Part shown: positions 41,418 to 49,407 of the stretch, in pieces
Position numbering within the stretch: the stretch's first letter is position 1
How the letters are laid out: each line of letters opens with the position of its first letter
DNA from: JAXLVB01 sp046329195
Lineage (GTDB): Bacteria > Bacteroidota > Bacteroidia > Cytophagales > Spirosomataceae
DNA length: 64,000 nucleotides
Assembly (NCBI GenBank): GCA_046329195.1
Contig: JAXLVB010000003.1
Span: forward strand, 372,001-436,000
Reading direction: 5' to 3'
Notes under the pieces: model-generated
What the model saw: only the letters and a program-made list of their open reading frames with translations
Databases searched by the model: none
What the model was told of the DNA's origin: nothing
Translations under genes and position numbers: made by a program

Positions 41418-42557
41418 ATGAGCCAACGAATCCAAGTCTTTGACACTACCCTACGGGATGGCGAACAAGTACCCGGTTGCCAGTTGACCACCGAAGAAAA
41501 ATTAGTAATTGCCGAACGACTCGAAGAGCTCGGTGTAGATGTCATAGAGGCAGGTTTCCCGGTTTCATCGCCAGGCGATTTTCGCTCAGTTGAAGAAATC
41601 AGTAAACTCATCAAAAACTGTACGGTTTGTGGGCTTTCTCGTGCCAAAAAAGAAGACATTGACGCTGCGGCTGCGGCACTCAAGCACGCTAAATATCCAC
41701 GGATTCACACGGGCTTGGGAGCTTCTGACATTCACATCCAGTACAAGTTTAATTCCACTCGTGAAAAAATGCTGGAACAGGCCGTGGATGCCGTAAAATA
41801 CGCCAAAAGCTTTGTTGAAGACGTGGAGTTTTATGCAGAAGACGCTGGCCGTGCCGACTTGGTGTACTTAGCCCAGCTTACGGAGGCGGTGATCAAAGCA
41901 GGCGCTACAGTGGTTAACTTGCCTGATACTACGGGCTATTTGCTTCCCGACCAGATGTTTGAGCGCATTAGCTTCTTGTTTGCCAATGTGTCAAACATTC
42001 ATCAAGCTACTATTTCGATGCACAATCACAACGACTTGGGCTTAGCTACTGCCAACACCATTGCAGGGATTAAGGCAGGGGCTCGTCAGGTGGAAGTGAC
42101 AATAAACGGTATCGGCGAGCGGGCGGGTAATACCTCGCTCGAAGAAGTAGCCATGATTGTGAAGCTACATAAAGACCTTGGTTTTGAGGCAGGTATTGAT
42201 TCTACCAAACTGTATCCACTCAGCAAACTCGTGTCGGGCATGATGCGGATGCACGTGCAGGCCAACAAAGCCATCGTAGGCCGTAATGCGTTTGCACACT
42301 CGTCTGGAATCCACCAAGATGGCTTTTTGAAGCACTCTATCAACTACGAAATCATGAGCCCGCAAGACGTGGGTGTACCGCAGTCGGACATCGTCTTAAC
42401 GGCTCGCAGTGGACGCCATGCTTTGAAGCACCGCTTGCAATTACTTGGTTATCAGTTGGAGAAACCTGACTTAGACCGCTTGTATCAGCGTTTCTTGGTG
42501 ATGGCCGACGAGCGTAAGATGATTCACGACAAAGACTTGATGGAGTTGGTAGGATAA
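41418..42557 (+). CDS. leuA: 2-isopropylmalate synthase, short form without regulatory domain
   Basis: The enzyme condenses 2-oxoisovalerate with acetyl-CoA, the first step of leucine synthesis. The 379-residue product has the DRE-TIM signature 'FDTTLRDGEQVPGCQL', 'EFYAEDAGRAD', the metal site 'SMHNHNDLGLATAN' and 'GIGERAGNTSLEE', then the linker subdomain ('SSGIHQDGFLK'). The C-terminal LeuA_dimer domain that senses leucine (about 120 residues) is absent, so feedback inhibition is not expected. Control by the upstream attenuator would compensate. A homocitrate or citramalate synthase role is possible but less likely given the Leu leader. leuB, leuC and leuD are not in this window. Confidence 0.88.
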   Translation: MSQRIQVFDTTLRDGEQVPGCQLTTEEKLVIAERLEELGVDVIEAGFPVSSPGDFRSVEEISKLIKNCTVCGLSRAKKEDIDAAAAALKHAKYPRIHTGLGASDIHIQYKFNSTREKMLEQAVDAVKYAKSFVEDVEFYAEDAGRADLVYLAQLTEAVIKAGATVVNLPDTTGYLLPDQMFERISFLFANVSNIHQATISMHNHNDLGLATANTIAGIKAGARQVEVTINGIGERAGNTSLEEVAMIVKLHKDLGFEAGIDSTKLYPLSKLVSGMMRMHVQANKAIVGRNAFAHSSGIHQDGFLKHSINYEIMSPQDVGVPQSDIVLTARSGRHALKHRLQLLGYQLEKPDLDRLYQRFLVMADERKMIHDKDLMELVG

Positions 42558-42586
42558 CCCGATGCTTCTATACAGATTTCATAAAA

Positions 42587-42622
42587 AAAGCCACTAATCG
42601 CTTGATTTGGTGGCTTTTGGTT
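42587..42622 (+). terminator. terminator of leuA
   Basis: AAAGCCAC (42587-42594) pairs with GTGGCTTT (42610-42617), followed by T-rich sequence. A and T runs on both sides suit the convergent YbjN gene as well. Confidence 0.7.
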
Positions 42623-42640
42623 TTTAGAGAAGGTTGCGAC

Positions 42641-43099
42641 TTATGAAGGGCGAATAGCTCCTCCGCCCGATGGCGGAAACATTTCATTGAGTTCTTTTTT
42701 GAGTGTGCTGGCCCAATATTCCATGTCGGCAACACAGGTCGAAAGCTCAGGATAATCCATACCTCTGATGTCTCGCTCATAGGTGGCATATACCTTTGGT
42801 GAATTAGCCATTAGGCTGATTTTTACCCCTAATTTTACGTCGTTGAGTTCGAGCAAGTAACGAAGCGCACGAGTTTGGTCAAAAGCGGGTAACTCCATTA
42901 ACAAAGAGAAGATCCGTAGATAGGTACGACTACCAGCTACTTCAAAAAACACTTCGATGGAGGCACCCCCGTAGGTCCATCGCCAGTTTTTTAGTTCAGG
43001 ATTAAATACTTGTGCTTGAGTTAAGCCAATTGATTCTACGTACTGATTGACCAGTTCGATGGCTCTGTCGAGTTGAGTTGACGGTTGCGGAGTTTCCAT
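42641..43099 (-). CDS. YbjN-domain protein (CesT/type III chaperone-like fold)
   Basis: The 152-residue product has no signal peptide. 'WRWTYGGASIEVFFEVAGSRTYLRIFSLLMELP' and 'LRYLLELNDVKLGVKISLMANSPKVYATYERDIRGMDYPEL' follow the YbjN/DUF1790 pattern, an alpha/beta fold like secretion chaperones. YbjN proteins affect motility and stress in enterobacteria; the role here is unknown. It converges with leuA. Confidence 0.7.
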   Translation of the reverse strand: METPQPSTQLDRAIELVNQYVESIGLTQAQVFNPELKNWRWTYGGASIEVFFEVAGSRTYLRIFSLLMELPAFDQTRALRYLLELNDVKLGVKISLMANSPKVYATYERDIRGMDYPELSTCVADMEYWASTLKKELNEMFPPSGGGAIRPS

Positions 43100-43256
43100 G
43101 ACGTTTGATTGTTAAGCTGGTTTAGCATACAAACCTAAAAGGCTTTCTGAAATTTACCTCATAAAATCACCTAAACTGATTAAACGGTCAATTGGTCTAA
43201 TAATTAGGTATGTCTTGCCTAAAAAGAACTGACTAAGCCAACGGTTTTAAGCCCTA

Positions 43257-43448
43257 TCAACGATGCCGTCGTCGCCGAAAATGCCAGCGATGATACCGCT
43301 TGAAGGTATGTTTATGATGCGTTTTGACCGAATCCTTACCATCTTTTCCTACTACTCGGTTGGCTTTGTAAATCCATAAGGTGAGCAACGTAAAGACGGT
43401 TACGAGCCCAACCAAAATCAACCGAGCCACGATTACTTTACGGTTCAT
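43257..43448 (-). CDS. small basic single-span membrane protein
   Basis: The 63-residue product has one membrane span (about 8-27, 'LILVGLVTVFTLLTLWIYK') and a strongly basic tail with 'HHKHTFKRYHRWHFRRRRHR'. Its start overlaps the stop of the lipoprotein gene upstream (ATGA), which supports it as a real, coupled gene. Family and function are unknown; the tail could bind nucleic acid or phospholipid. Confidence 0.55.
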   Translation of the reverse strand: MNRKVIVARLILVGLVTVFTLLTLWIYKANRVVGKDGKDSVKTHHKHTFKRYHRWHFRRRRHR

Positions 43449-44014
43449 GGCTTGGTGCTAAGCTTTGCCTCTAACTGACTGGCTTTTTGTGCCCACGTCT
43501 GTAAGGCGGTGTCTTGGTCGTATCTAAACACCATGTCATCGGGATTTGGGGTTTGCTTAGTTACTTGGATAGAAGCCGGAATATCTTTCTTCCACGTAAT
43601 TGTCCGCTCTACTTTAGCCCCTTCTTCGTAGATAGGTTTGTCGTAAAACGAGCGCTTAGCCATTATTCGAAACAGTTGCTTTTGATTAAAATAAAAATCT
43701 ACCTCCATTTTGCCTGTTTCGCCATATAAGGTTAGTAGCATTTTCTGGAGGTCTTTCCCTTGATAATACCCTACCAATTCGCCTCCTTCCAGCGATTCAT
43801 CCGCTACTTCTACCTGTTTTTCGGTTAGTTTTTTGTCTTTGACTTGGGCATTAATCGTTGCCACCATAGTTTCATTGGATAGCGCATTTGGCTTTGGACT
43901 CACGACTGCCGAGTCAATCTGGGTAGTAGGTTGTTGAACTTTTTTTTCTTGATGACAAGCCCATTCGGCAGCCAGCACTACCAAGATAACTAATAGGTAA
44001 AAGGTATTTTTCAT
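43445..44014 (-). CDS. putative lipoprotein of unknown function
   Basis: The 189-residue product begins 'MKNTFYLLVILVVLAAEWACHQ', a signal peptide with a Cys at the lipobox place. The ATG at 44014 is chosen for this; an upstream frame start at 44119 gives no export signal. The mature part is charged, with 'MEVDFYFNQKQLFRIMAKRSFYDKPI' in a beta-rich region. The family is not recognised. It is coupled to the small basic membrane protein that follows. Confidence 0.65.
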   Translation of the reverse strand: MKNTFYLLVILVVLAAEWACHQEKKVQQPTTQIDSAVVSPKPNALSNETMVATINAQVKDKKLTEKQVEVADESLEGGELVGYYQGKDLQKMLLTLYGETGKMEVDFYFNQKQLFRIMAKRSFYDKPIYEEGAKVERTITWKKDIPASIQVTKQTPNPDDMVFRYDQDTALQTWAQKASQLEAKLSTKP

Positions 44015-44124
44015 ACTAACGTTTCGTTTATTGGGTAGATTCTGCGTGCGTTGGATAGCATTTCTTTGAAAACGTTTAATAATCGTTTCTGCATTACTAT
44101 CTTGATACGCAAATCTCAACCAAA

Positions 44125-44173
44125 AGTATCAACTTCTTTTCACCCAAATGGGTGAATCTGGTAGGTTGATACT
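44125..44173. other. nested inverted repeats downstream of the response regulator
   Basis: Outer arms AGTATCAAC (44125-44133) and GTTGATACT (44165-44173) enclose inner arms TTCACCC (44139-44145) and GGGTGAA (44150-44156). No T tract follows on either strand. It lies 40 bases after the response-regulator stop and about 110 bases before the lipoprotein start, so it may be an operator or an RNA structure. Confidence 0.5.
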
Positions 44174-44212
44174 CGAATCGGGAAGAGACTGATGTGGATT
44201 TGAAACGATGAC

Positions 44213-44833
44213 TTACAGATATTCACGCACTCGCTTGATGACCATAGAGCGAGAATTGGCGTCGAGTTTTAGATACAGATTGTTGAGGTGCGTTTTGATG
44301 GTATTGACCGAGACAAACAGTTCGTCGGCCATTTGTTGGTTGGTGCGGCCTTCGTGGAGTTGTTTGAGTACTTCAAATTCACGGTCGGTCAGGGGGGTTG
44401 GGATTTTACGGTTGATTTTCTCTAACAACAGCGGCGGTTGCTGGTATTTCTGACGCTGGGCAAAATTATACAAAGAGATTTCGAGGGTAGCCAAGAGCGT
44501 ACGTTCATCAAAAGGTTTCAAAATATAACCTGCGGGGGCGGTGCGTTTGGCTTTGTCGAGTGTGGGGCGGTCTGAGTACGAAGTCAGGAAAATAACGGGA
44601 ATCTGGTATTTTTCTTTAACCACTTGTGCCAAATCAATCCCATCCATTTGGTCTGACGACAAATTGATGTCTAACAAAACAACATCGGGTTGATTATTGG
44701 CCAACTCATGAAGTGCATCGGTTGGGTCATAGGCAATCCCCGACACCCGAAAATCAAGATTGTCAAGGCATTGCTCAATATCCGTGGCAATGAGGGGTTC
44801 GTCTTCTACAATTAGAATGCGGATTTCGGACAT
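44213..44833 (-). CDS. LuxR/NarL-type response regulator
   Basis: The 206-residue product has a receiver domain (about 3-118; acidic pocket E10-D11-E12, phosphate acceptor Asp55 in 'VVLLDINLS', conserved 'LTSYSD' and the Lys in 'ILKPFDE') and a C-terminal LuxR helix-turn-helix ('LTDREFEVLKQLHEGRTNQQMADELFVSVNTIKTHLNNLYLKL', about 145-195). It starts at 44833. No kinase gene adjoins, but three histidine kinases lie 3-9 kb further on the same strand and could phosphorylate it; this is a guess. Confidence 0.92.
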   Translation of the reverse strand: MSEIRILIVEDEPLIATDIEQCLDNLDFRVSGIAYDPTDALHELANNQPDVVLLDINLSSDQMDGIDLAQVVKEKYQIPVIFLTSYSDRPTLDKAKRTAPAGYILKPFDERTLLATLEISLYNFAQRQKYQQPPLLLEKINRKIPTPLTDREFEVLKQLHEGRTNQQMADELFVSVNTIKTHLNNLYLKLDANSRSMVIKRVREYL

Positions 44834-44923
44834 AATCTGTGAATTATTGGTATATTGGAGCTTCCTATAAGGTTCTCTACTCAAATATTAAACACGGTGT
44901 ATGGATTTGTCTCGGAAAAGACC

Positions 44924-44931
44924 TACCTTTG
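44924..44931 (+). promoter_or_regulatory. -7 element of the coiled-coil protein gene
   Basis: TACCTTTG lies 36 bases before ATG 44968. The only nearby TTTG (44906) is closer than usual, so the -33 element is unclear. Confidence 0.6.
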
Positions 44932-44967
44932 TCCATAGAATCGTAATCACCAAACAATCAGCACTTT

Positions 44968-45912
44968 ATGGATGCTAATCAGCGCAGCAATAACGACACC
45001 AAATTGAAAGCCGCTATTGGGGTAATGGCCCTCATCATTGGCGTGTTAGGGTATTTGTATTTCCAGGAACGTCAATCGAATAGCGATAAAGAATTGGTTA
45101 TCAACACCAAAACACGGGAATTGGTGAATACCACCACAAAGTTGGACTCGATTTCGAACCAACTTGATGCAAAGATAGCCGAAATCAAAATGCTTGGCGG
45201 CAATGTGGAAGAATTGATGAAGGCAAAAGCCGAATTAGAAGCCGATAAGCGTAATTTACAGAACCAGTCCAGCTTCAATTCCAAGAAATACGAAGAGAAA
45301 ATAAAGTCTTATGAGACTTTATTGACGCAAAAAGAAGCTGAAATCCAGAAACTTCGGGAAGAAAACCAAGTGCTCACTAATCAGAACCAGACGCTTTCGC
45401 AGGAAAATACGGGGCTGAAGTCTGAAATACAGACCACTAAAAAAGCTTTTGATGACTCGGTGACGACGTATTCGACCAAAAATAAGGAACTTACTGAAAA
45501 AGTAACCATTGCGGCGGCAATGAAGGCTGAGGGCATTAAGGTAACGTCCATTTCGAGCAAAGGCAAGGAAACCGAAGACGACAGCTACAAGGCCAAGAAA
45601 ATTGACCGTATCAAGGTGTCGTTCAATTTGGCTGACAATCCGCTTACTAAGAAAGAAAACAAAGATATTTACATGCGTTTGTTGGGGCCAGACGGTGCGG
45701 TGATTTCAGACATGGCTACTGGGTCGGGTGCCTTTATGTACCAAGGCCGAGAAACCATTTACACGGCTAAGCAAAAGGTGTTTTTTAGCAATACGCACCA
45801 GTTGGTAGAATTTATCTATAGTCGTGGTGCTCAGTATAGCAAAGGCAAGCATATCATTGAGCTGTACTCAGAAGGATTCAAGGTTGGCGAAGGTAACTTT
45901 GAAGTTCGCTAA
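44968..45912 (+). CDS. membrane-anchored coiled-coil protein
   Basis: The 314-residue product has one N-terminal membrane span (about 14-32, 'AAIGVMALIIGVLGYLYF'), a long coiled coil (about 40-180, Glu/Lys/Gln-rich heptads) and a C-terminal beta-rich domain (about 190-314, 'IKVTSISSK...IDRIKVSFNLADNPLTKKENKDIYMRLLGPDGAVI'). The domain should be periplasmic. Similar proteins occur in other Bacteroidota without a known role. It forms a single transcription unit with its own promoter and terminator. Confidence 0.75.
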   Translation: MDANQRSNNDTKLKAAIGVMALIIGVLGYLYFQERQSNSDKELVINTKTRELVNTTTKLDSISNQLDAKIAEIKMLGGNVEELMKAKAELEADKRNLQNQSSFNSKKYEEKIKSYETLLTQKEAEIQKLREENQVLTNQNQTLSQENTGLKSEIQTTKKAFDDSVTTYSTKNKELTEKVTIAAAMKAEGIKVTSISSKGKETEDDSYKAKKIDRIKVSFNLADNPLTKKENKDIYMRLLGPDGAVISDMATGSGAFMYQGRETIYTAKQKVFFSNTHQLVEFIYSRGAQYSKGKHIIELYSEGFKVGEGNFEVR

Positions 45913-45935
45913 GCGGTTTTCAGTATAGTAACCAC

Positions 45936-45973
45936 AAGAGGTGGCTTCGGGATGAAGCTGCCTCTTATGGTTT
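45936..45973 (+). terminator. terminator after the coiled-coil protein gene
   Basis: AAGAGGTGGCTTC (45936-45948) pairs with GAAGCTGCCTCTT (45954-45966), with one T-T mismatch, followed by a T run. Confidence 0.75.
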
Positions 45974-46019
45974 TTGGATAAAGTAGGCCTATTTTACAAC
46001 ATTTTAGCTTTATGAATCT

Positions 46020-46325
46020 GTGATCTACCTCACCCAGCTCATCTATCTCAATCAAGGACAAGAAGATGTTTTTCATCAGTTTGAAAACGTAGCCATTCCG
46101 CTTATTGCCAAGTATAACGGTAGGTTGTTACTACGCATCAGGCCCAGCCAAGAGGCTTACATCCAAACGAGCATTGAACCGCCCTACGAGGTTCATTTGG
46201 TAGAGTTTGATAGCGAACAAGACTTTAGGAATTTTATGCAAGACGAAGAACGAAAGGCTTTTTTACACCTCAAGGAGCAAGCCATCAAAGCCTCTATTTT
46301 GTATCAGGGTGTGCAATTAGGATAG
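46020..46325 (+). CDS. DUF1330-like (dimeric alpha/beta barrel) protein
   Basis: The 101-residue product reads 'YLTQLIYLNQGQEDVFHQFENVAIPLIAKYNGRLLLRIRP' and 'EVHLVEFDSEQDFRNFMQDEERKAFLHLKEQAIKASILYQG', the ferredoxin-like pattern of DUF1330/ABM domains. The only in-frame start is GTG at 46020. An ATG eight bases upstream, in another frame, gives only Met-Asn-Leu-stop, whose TGA overlaps the GTG; termination-reinitiation could be the way this gene is read. The role is unknown. Confidence 0.65.
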   Translation: MIYLTQLIYLNQGQEDVFHQFENVAIPLIAKYNGRLLLRIRPSQEAYIQTSIEPPYEVHLVEFDSEQDFRNFMQDEERKAFLHLKEQAIKASILYQGVQLG

Positions 46326-46380
46326 CGCCCCTTGGGGCTGTCATCTTACCGCCTCACCACTCACAAACATCAACACCTTA

Positions 46381-47091
46381 CTATACGTTGATTTTAGGAG
46401 TAATCAACTCTCTAAACTGCTGAATATACTCCTCATTTTTGGCCATTTGTTTAGCAATCCCCTCCTGCCTAGCAGGTTTGAACCATTTCCACATCCGTCT
46501 CTCCATGTCATTTTTTGGCTGTCGGCGACCGGTTTGCAAATCCACCAGTTGCTGTTGTAATTGCTGGTTTTCTTGCTCAATATGTTGAATCATCAGTGCT
46601 GTCTGAGCTTGCATCTGTGACTCCGTACATAGCGACTGCACACGGGTCAAGAGCGCCAAATAGTGCTCTTTTGACAGGGGGCTTTGGTTGCGAATGGCCT
46701 CATCGATATAAAACCGCAAAGCAGTAAGCGCTTGGGGGGAGTTTTGGTCTATTAGGCTCATGTTGAGAAGTACAAACTTCACAGCATACTTTTTGAAAAC
46801 TGCCAAATACGGGTGTGAGGCATAGTGTGCTACCGTACGGCGGTAGGCTTCGTCAGCGTCTTGCCATGTTTTGTTGACCCAGTATTCTTGGTCGTTAAGG
46901 AGCAGGGGGAAGCGGCTTTCGTCCACCAGTTCCTCACATTTCCAAAGCTTAGGATCGGCAATTTTTGACTTACTCGGTATCATTGACCAGACATGCCGCT
47001 CGATAAGGCGTTCGATGTCTCGTTTCATTTTATTGGGGTTACAACTACACAATGTACCTACCACAAGAGCAAGGAGAAGGTGCTTTTTCAT
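46381..47091 (-). CDS. putative lipoprotein after eutC
   Basis: The 236-residue product has a lipoprotein signal peptide ('MKKHLLLALVVGTLCSC', lipid Cys 15 or 17). The mature part is helical, with a Gln-rich coiled coil ('QHIEQENQQLQQQLVDLQTG', about 170-190) and a basic end. No family is recognised. It follows eutC by two bases, so it is probably co-transcribed, but a role in ethanolamine use is not implied by the sequence. Confidence 0.65.
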   Translation of the reverse strand: MKKHLLLALVVGTLCSCNPNKMKRDIERLIERHVWSMIPSKSKIADPKLWKCEELVDESRFPLLLNDQEYWVNKTWQDADEAYRRTVAHYASHPYLAVFKKYAVKFVLLNMSLIDQNSPQALTALRFYIDEAIRNQSPLSKEHYLALLTRVQSLCTESQMQAQTALMIQHIEQENQQLQQQLVDLQTGRRQPKNDMERRMWKWFKPARQEGIAKQMAKNEEYIQQFRELITPKINV

Positions 47092-47093
47092 CG

Positions 47094-47888
47094 TTAATTG
47101 ATTGAGGGTAAATCACTTGACGAAGATAAAGAATCCATTTCATCTTTGAGCAAAACACCACTTAATTTTTTATGGTGCATTTCTGTTAGTAAATACAAAA
47201 GTTTGCGGGCGGCAGCCTCGTACCCAAGTCCTTCGGGGCGGATGTTCGACACGCAGTTGCGGCTTTCGTCGGTGAGTCCGGGGTGAGGTGCATACGTCAG
47301 GTAGGCACCCATGCTATCGGGCGAGGACAAGCCGGGGCGCTCGCCAATCAACATCACGACCATTTCGGCATGAAGTAAGTGTCCGATTTCATCTGCAATG
47401 GCTACTCGCCCTTGTTCTACCAGCGTGAGAGGGGCCAGATTCCAGCCCAATGACAGCAACGCTGGTATTAACTGCCTTAATACGGGCAAAGCATGAGCAT
47501 TGACTGCCGAGGCCGATAATCCATCGGCTATCACCATACTAATTTTGCTGGGTGGCCATGCCGTCTCGCAAAGTTGTTGCCGACTTTGAGCAGCTAATTT
47601 CCGTCCCCAATCAGGGCGTTGGAGGTATTGGGAGCGATTTTGGGCTTGGCTCTGTACGGTAAGCACCGTATTGGTTGGAGCCTTGACAGTTTCCAGCAGT
47701 TGACTCAACTGCTGGTGTAAGTCACTGATAGCCAGCGATGAATAGACGGCATCACGAGCGAGGGCGTGGTCGGCTTGAAACTGCAACAGTTGATCGGTAG
47801 GCAAACTATGCCCAGCTCGTCCCTGAGCAATTCGGGCTTGCGTGTAGGCTCGTAGGTGCCCCCAAGGATCTGAAATGATAGTTGGCAT
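47094..47888 (-). CDS. eutC: ethanolamine ammonia-lyase small subunit
   Basis: This is the light chain of the coenzyme B12-dependent enzyme that splits ethanolamine into acetaldehyde and ammonia. The 264-residue product has the EutC features: 'DPWGHLRAYTQARIAQGRAGHSLPTDQLLQFQADHALARDAV', 'SQAQNRSQYLQRPDWGRKL', 'IVIADGLSASAV'-like 'VIADGLSASAVNAHA', 'VMLIGERPGLSSPDSMGAYLTY' and 'CVSNIRPEGLGYEAAARKLLYLL'. Its partner EutB is encoded at 54077, 6 kb upstream on the same strand, with kinase genes between. It starts 12 bases after the nearest kinase stop. Confidence 0.95.
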   Translation of the reverse strand: MPTIISDPWGHLRAYTQARIAQGRAGHSLPTDQLLQFQADHALARDAVYSSLAISDLHQQLSQLLETVKAPTNTVLTVQSQAQNRSQYLQRPDWGRKLAAQSRQQLCETAWPPSKISMVIADGLSASAVNAHALPVLRQLIPALLSLGWNLAPLTLVEQGRVAIADEIGHLLHAEMVVMLIGERPGLSSPDSMGAYLTYAPHPGLTDESRNCVSNIRPEGLGYEAAARKLLYLLTEMHHKKLSGVLLKDEMDSLSSSSDLPSIN

Positions 47889-47900
47889 AGAATCAGTAGA

Positions 47901-49220
47901 TTATGCTATGGGTAATTTCACCACAAACGTCGCTCCTTCTACGCTCTCCACCTCAATCGTCCCCCCATGCCCTTTGGTGATAATATCATACGCCAAACTT
48001 AGTCCCAAGCCTGTGCCTTCGCCTGTGGGTTTGGTGGTGAAGAAGGGCTGGAAGATTTTGGCTTTGACATGGTCGGGAATCCCCATGCCGTTGTCTTGCA
48101 CACGGATTTCAAGGTGATTTTTCTCGGCTCTTGTTGAAACAGTTACTTTGGCTTGATAACCGGATTCACCTTGTTTTGCTCGTTCGTGGACAGTGTAGAA
48201 AGCATTGTTCATCAAATTCAACAATACCCGACCGATTTCCTGCGGGACGATGTTGATTTTTGGTAAATTCTCATCAAAATCGGTTTTATAATCGCTATTG
48301 AAATCTTTGTTTTTCGCTCTCATGCCATGATATGAAAGCCGCAAATATTCGTCACAAAGCGCATTAATATCCGTCAATACTTGCTCACCTGTGCCCATCC
48401 GAGAGTGTTCGAGCATTCCTTTCACGATGCTACTCGCTCGTTTGCCGTGGTAGTTGATTTTTTCTTGGTTTTGACTTAAATCTGAGATTAATTCATTGAA
48501 ATAGACTGTATCTTCAATAACAATTCCCCCATCGGGGGTTAGGTGGCTGTTTTTGAGTTCTTCTTTCAAATCTTCGGCAATACCAACACTCAATTCCGAA
48601 AAGTTATTGACAAAATTCAAAGGGTTTTGTATCTCGTGGGCAATGCCTGCGGTGAGTTCGCCGAGGGAGGCGAGTTTTTCTTTTTGGATGAGTTGGGCTT
48701 GAGTGGATTTGAGGTTAGATAAAGATTTTTCTAATTCGGCTGTTCTTTCTTTTACAAGTGCTTCAAGCTCAAGATTTTTTTGTTTCCATTCTTCTATTCC
48801 CCAAGTATCTTCTTCCGTTGCAACATTCTCGGGTTTAGAACCGTGAGAATGGACTGCCATCCATTTATTATCCATATACTCATACATACACGAAAACCTC
48901 AATGGTATTTGGATGTCATCATCACTCATTTTAATATTTACTGTAATGTCATCGGCGAAATATGCTGACAATTCGTTTGATGATAATCTATTATAGATAT
49001 TCTTAATGTCGTATGATATCTCCATACCAGTAGTTTGCTCTTTCTGCCTTATTATTAGATTACGCAAATCTGTCAGAGAAAACATCCTCTCATCAGCTGT
49101 TGTGCCAAAACCCATGTATTCAGCTGATACGATTTCTTCCAAACCATCCATAGGTAGAATACATAAGCCCATATTTAAGAATTTTTGATGGGTGGTATGC
49201 AGTAACTCTATTTTGTTCAT
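47901..49220 (-). CDS. histidine kinase with N-terminal NTF2/SnoaL-like domain
   Basis: The 439-residue product has no membrane span. The first 140 residues look like a SnoaL_3/NTF2-like domain ('YFADDITVNIKMSDDDIQIPLRFSCMYEYMDNKWMAVHSHGS'), then a short coiled coil ('LEALVKERTAELEKSLSNLKSTQAQLIQKEK'). The kinase core follows: phospho-acceptor His in 'GIAHEIQNPLNFVNNFSEL', N-box 'LLNLMNNAFYTV', 'VQDNGMGIP' and 'GTGLGLSLAYDIITKGHGG'. A palindromic in-frame segment ('HLTPDGGI') sits between helices of the HisKA region. The catalytic half is nearly identical to that of the next kinase. The NTF2-like call is tentative. Confidence 0.85.
   Translation of the reverse strand: MNKIELLHTTHQKFLNMGLCILPMDGLEEIVSAEYMGFGTTADERMFSLTDLRNLIIRQKEQTTGMEISYDIKNIYNRLSSNELSAYFADDITVNIKMSDDDIQIPLRFSCMYEYMDNKWMAVHSHGSKPENVATEEDTWGIEEWKQKNLELEALVKERTAELEKSLSNLKSTQAQLIQKEKLASLGELTAGIAHEIQNPLNFVNNFSELSVGIAEDLKEELKNSHLTPDGGIVIEDTVYFNELISDLSQNQEKINYHGKRASSIVKGMLEHSRMGTGEQVLTDINALCDEYLRLSYHGMRAKNKDFNSDYKTDFDENLPKINIVPQEIGRVLLNLMNNAFYTVHERAKQGESGYQAKVTVSTRAEKNHLEIRVQDNGMGIPDHVKAKIFQPFFTTKPTGEGTGLGLSLAYDIITKGHGGTIEVESVEGATFVVKLPIA
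48523..48548 (-). repeat. in-frame palindromic segment in kinase gene (copy 1)
   Basis: Plus-strand CCCCCATCGGGGG followed by TTAGGTGGCT encodes, on the minus strand, 'HLTPDGGI'. The same segment occurs in the two other kinase genes at 50018-50043 and 52475-52500 (there TTAGGGGGCT). It is a small hairpin-forming element placed in the loop of HisKA. Confidence 0.7.
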
Positions 49221-49407
49221 GTTTTTTATTTGCTTTTAAGGGCACATTAACTGTAGACTTTGAGTATGCCTATTTTCAATAACTATGTTGTCAAAAAACT
49301 CCCCACTGCATACAAGGCTATGACGCTACTATCCTGAAAATTACCGACGTTTTCTAAGGATACCCGCAAGCCTTTGCTGTTTTTGGTATCGAAAATGTGT
49401 TGAAATT

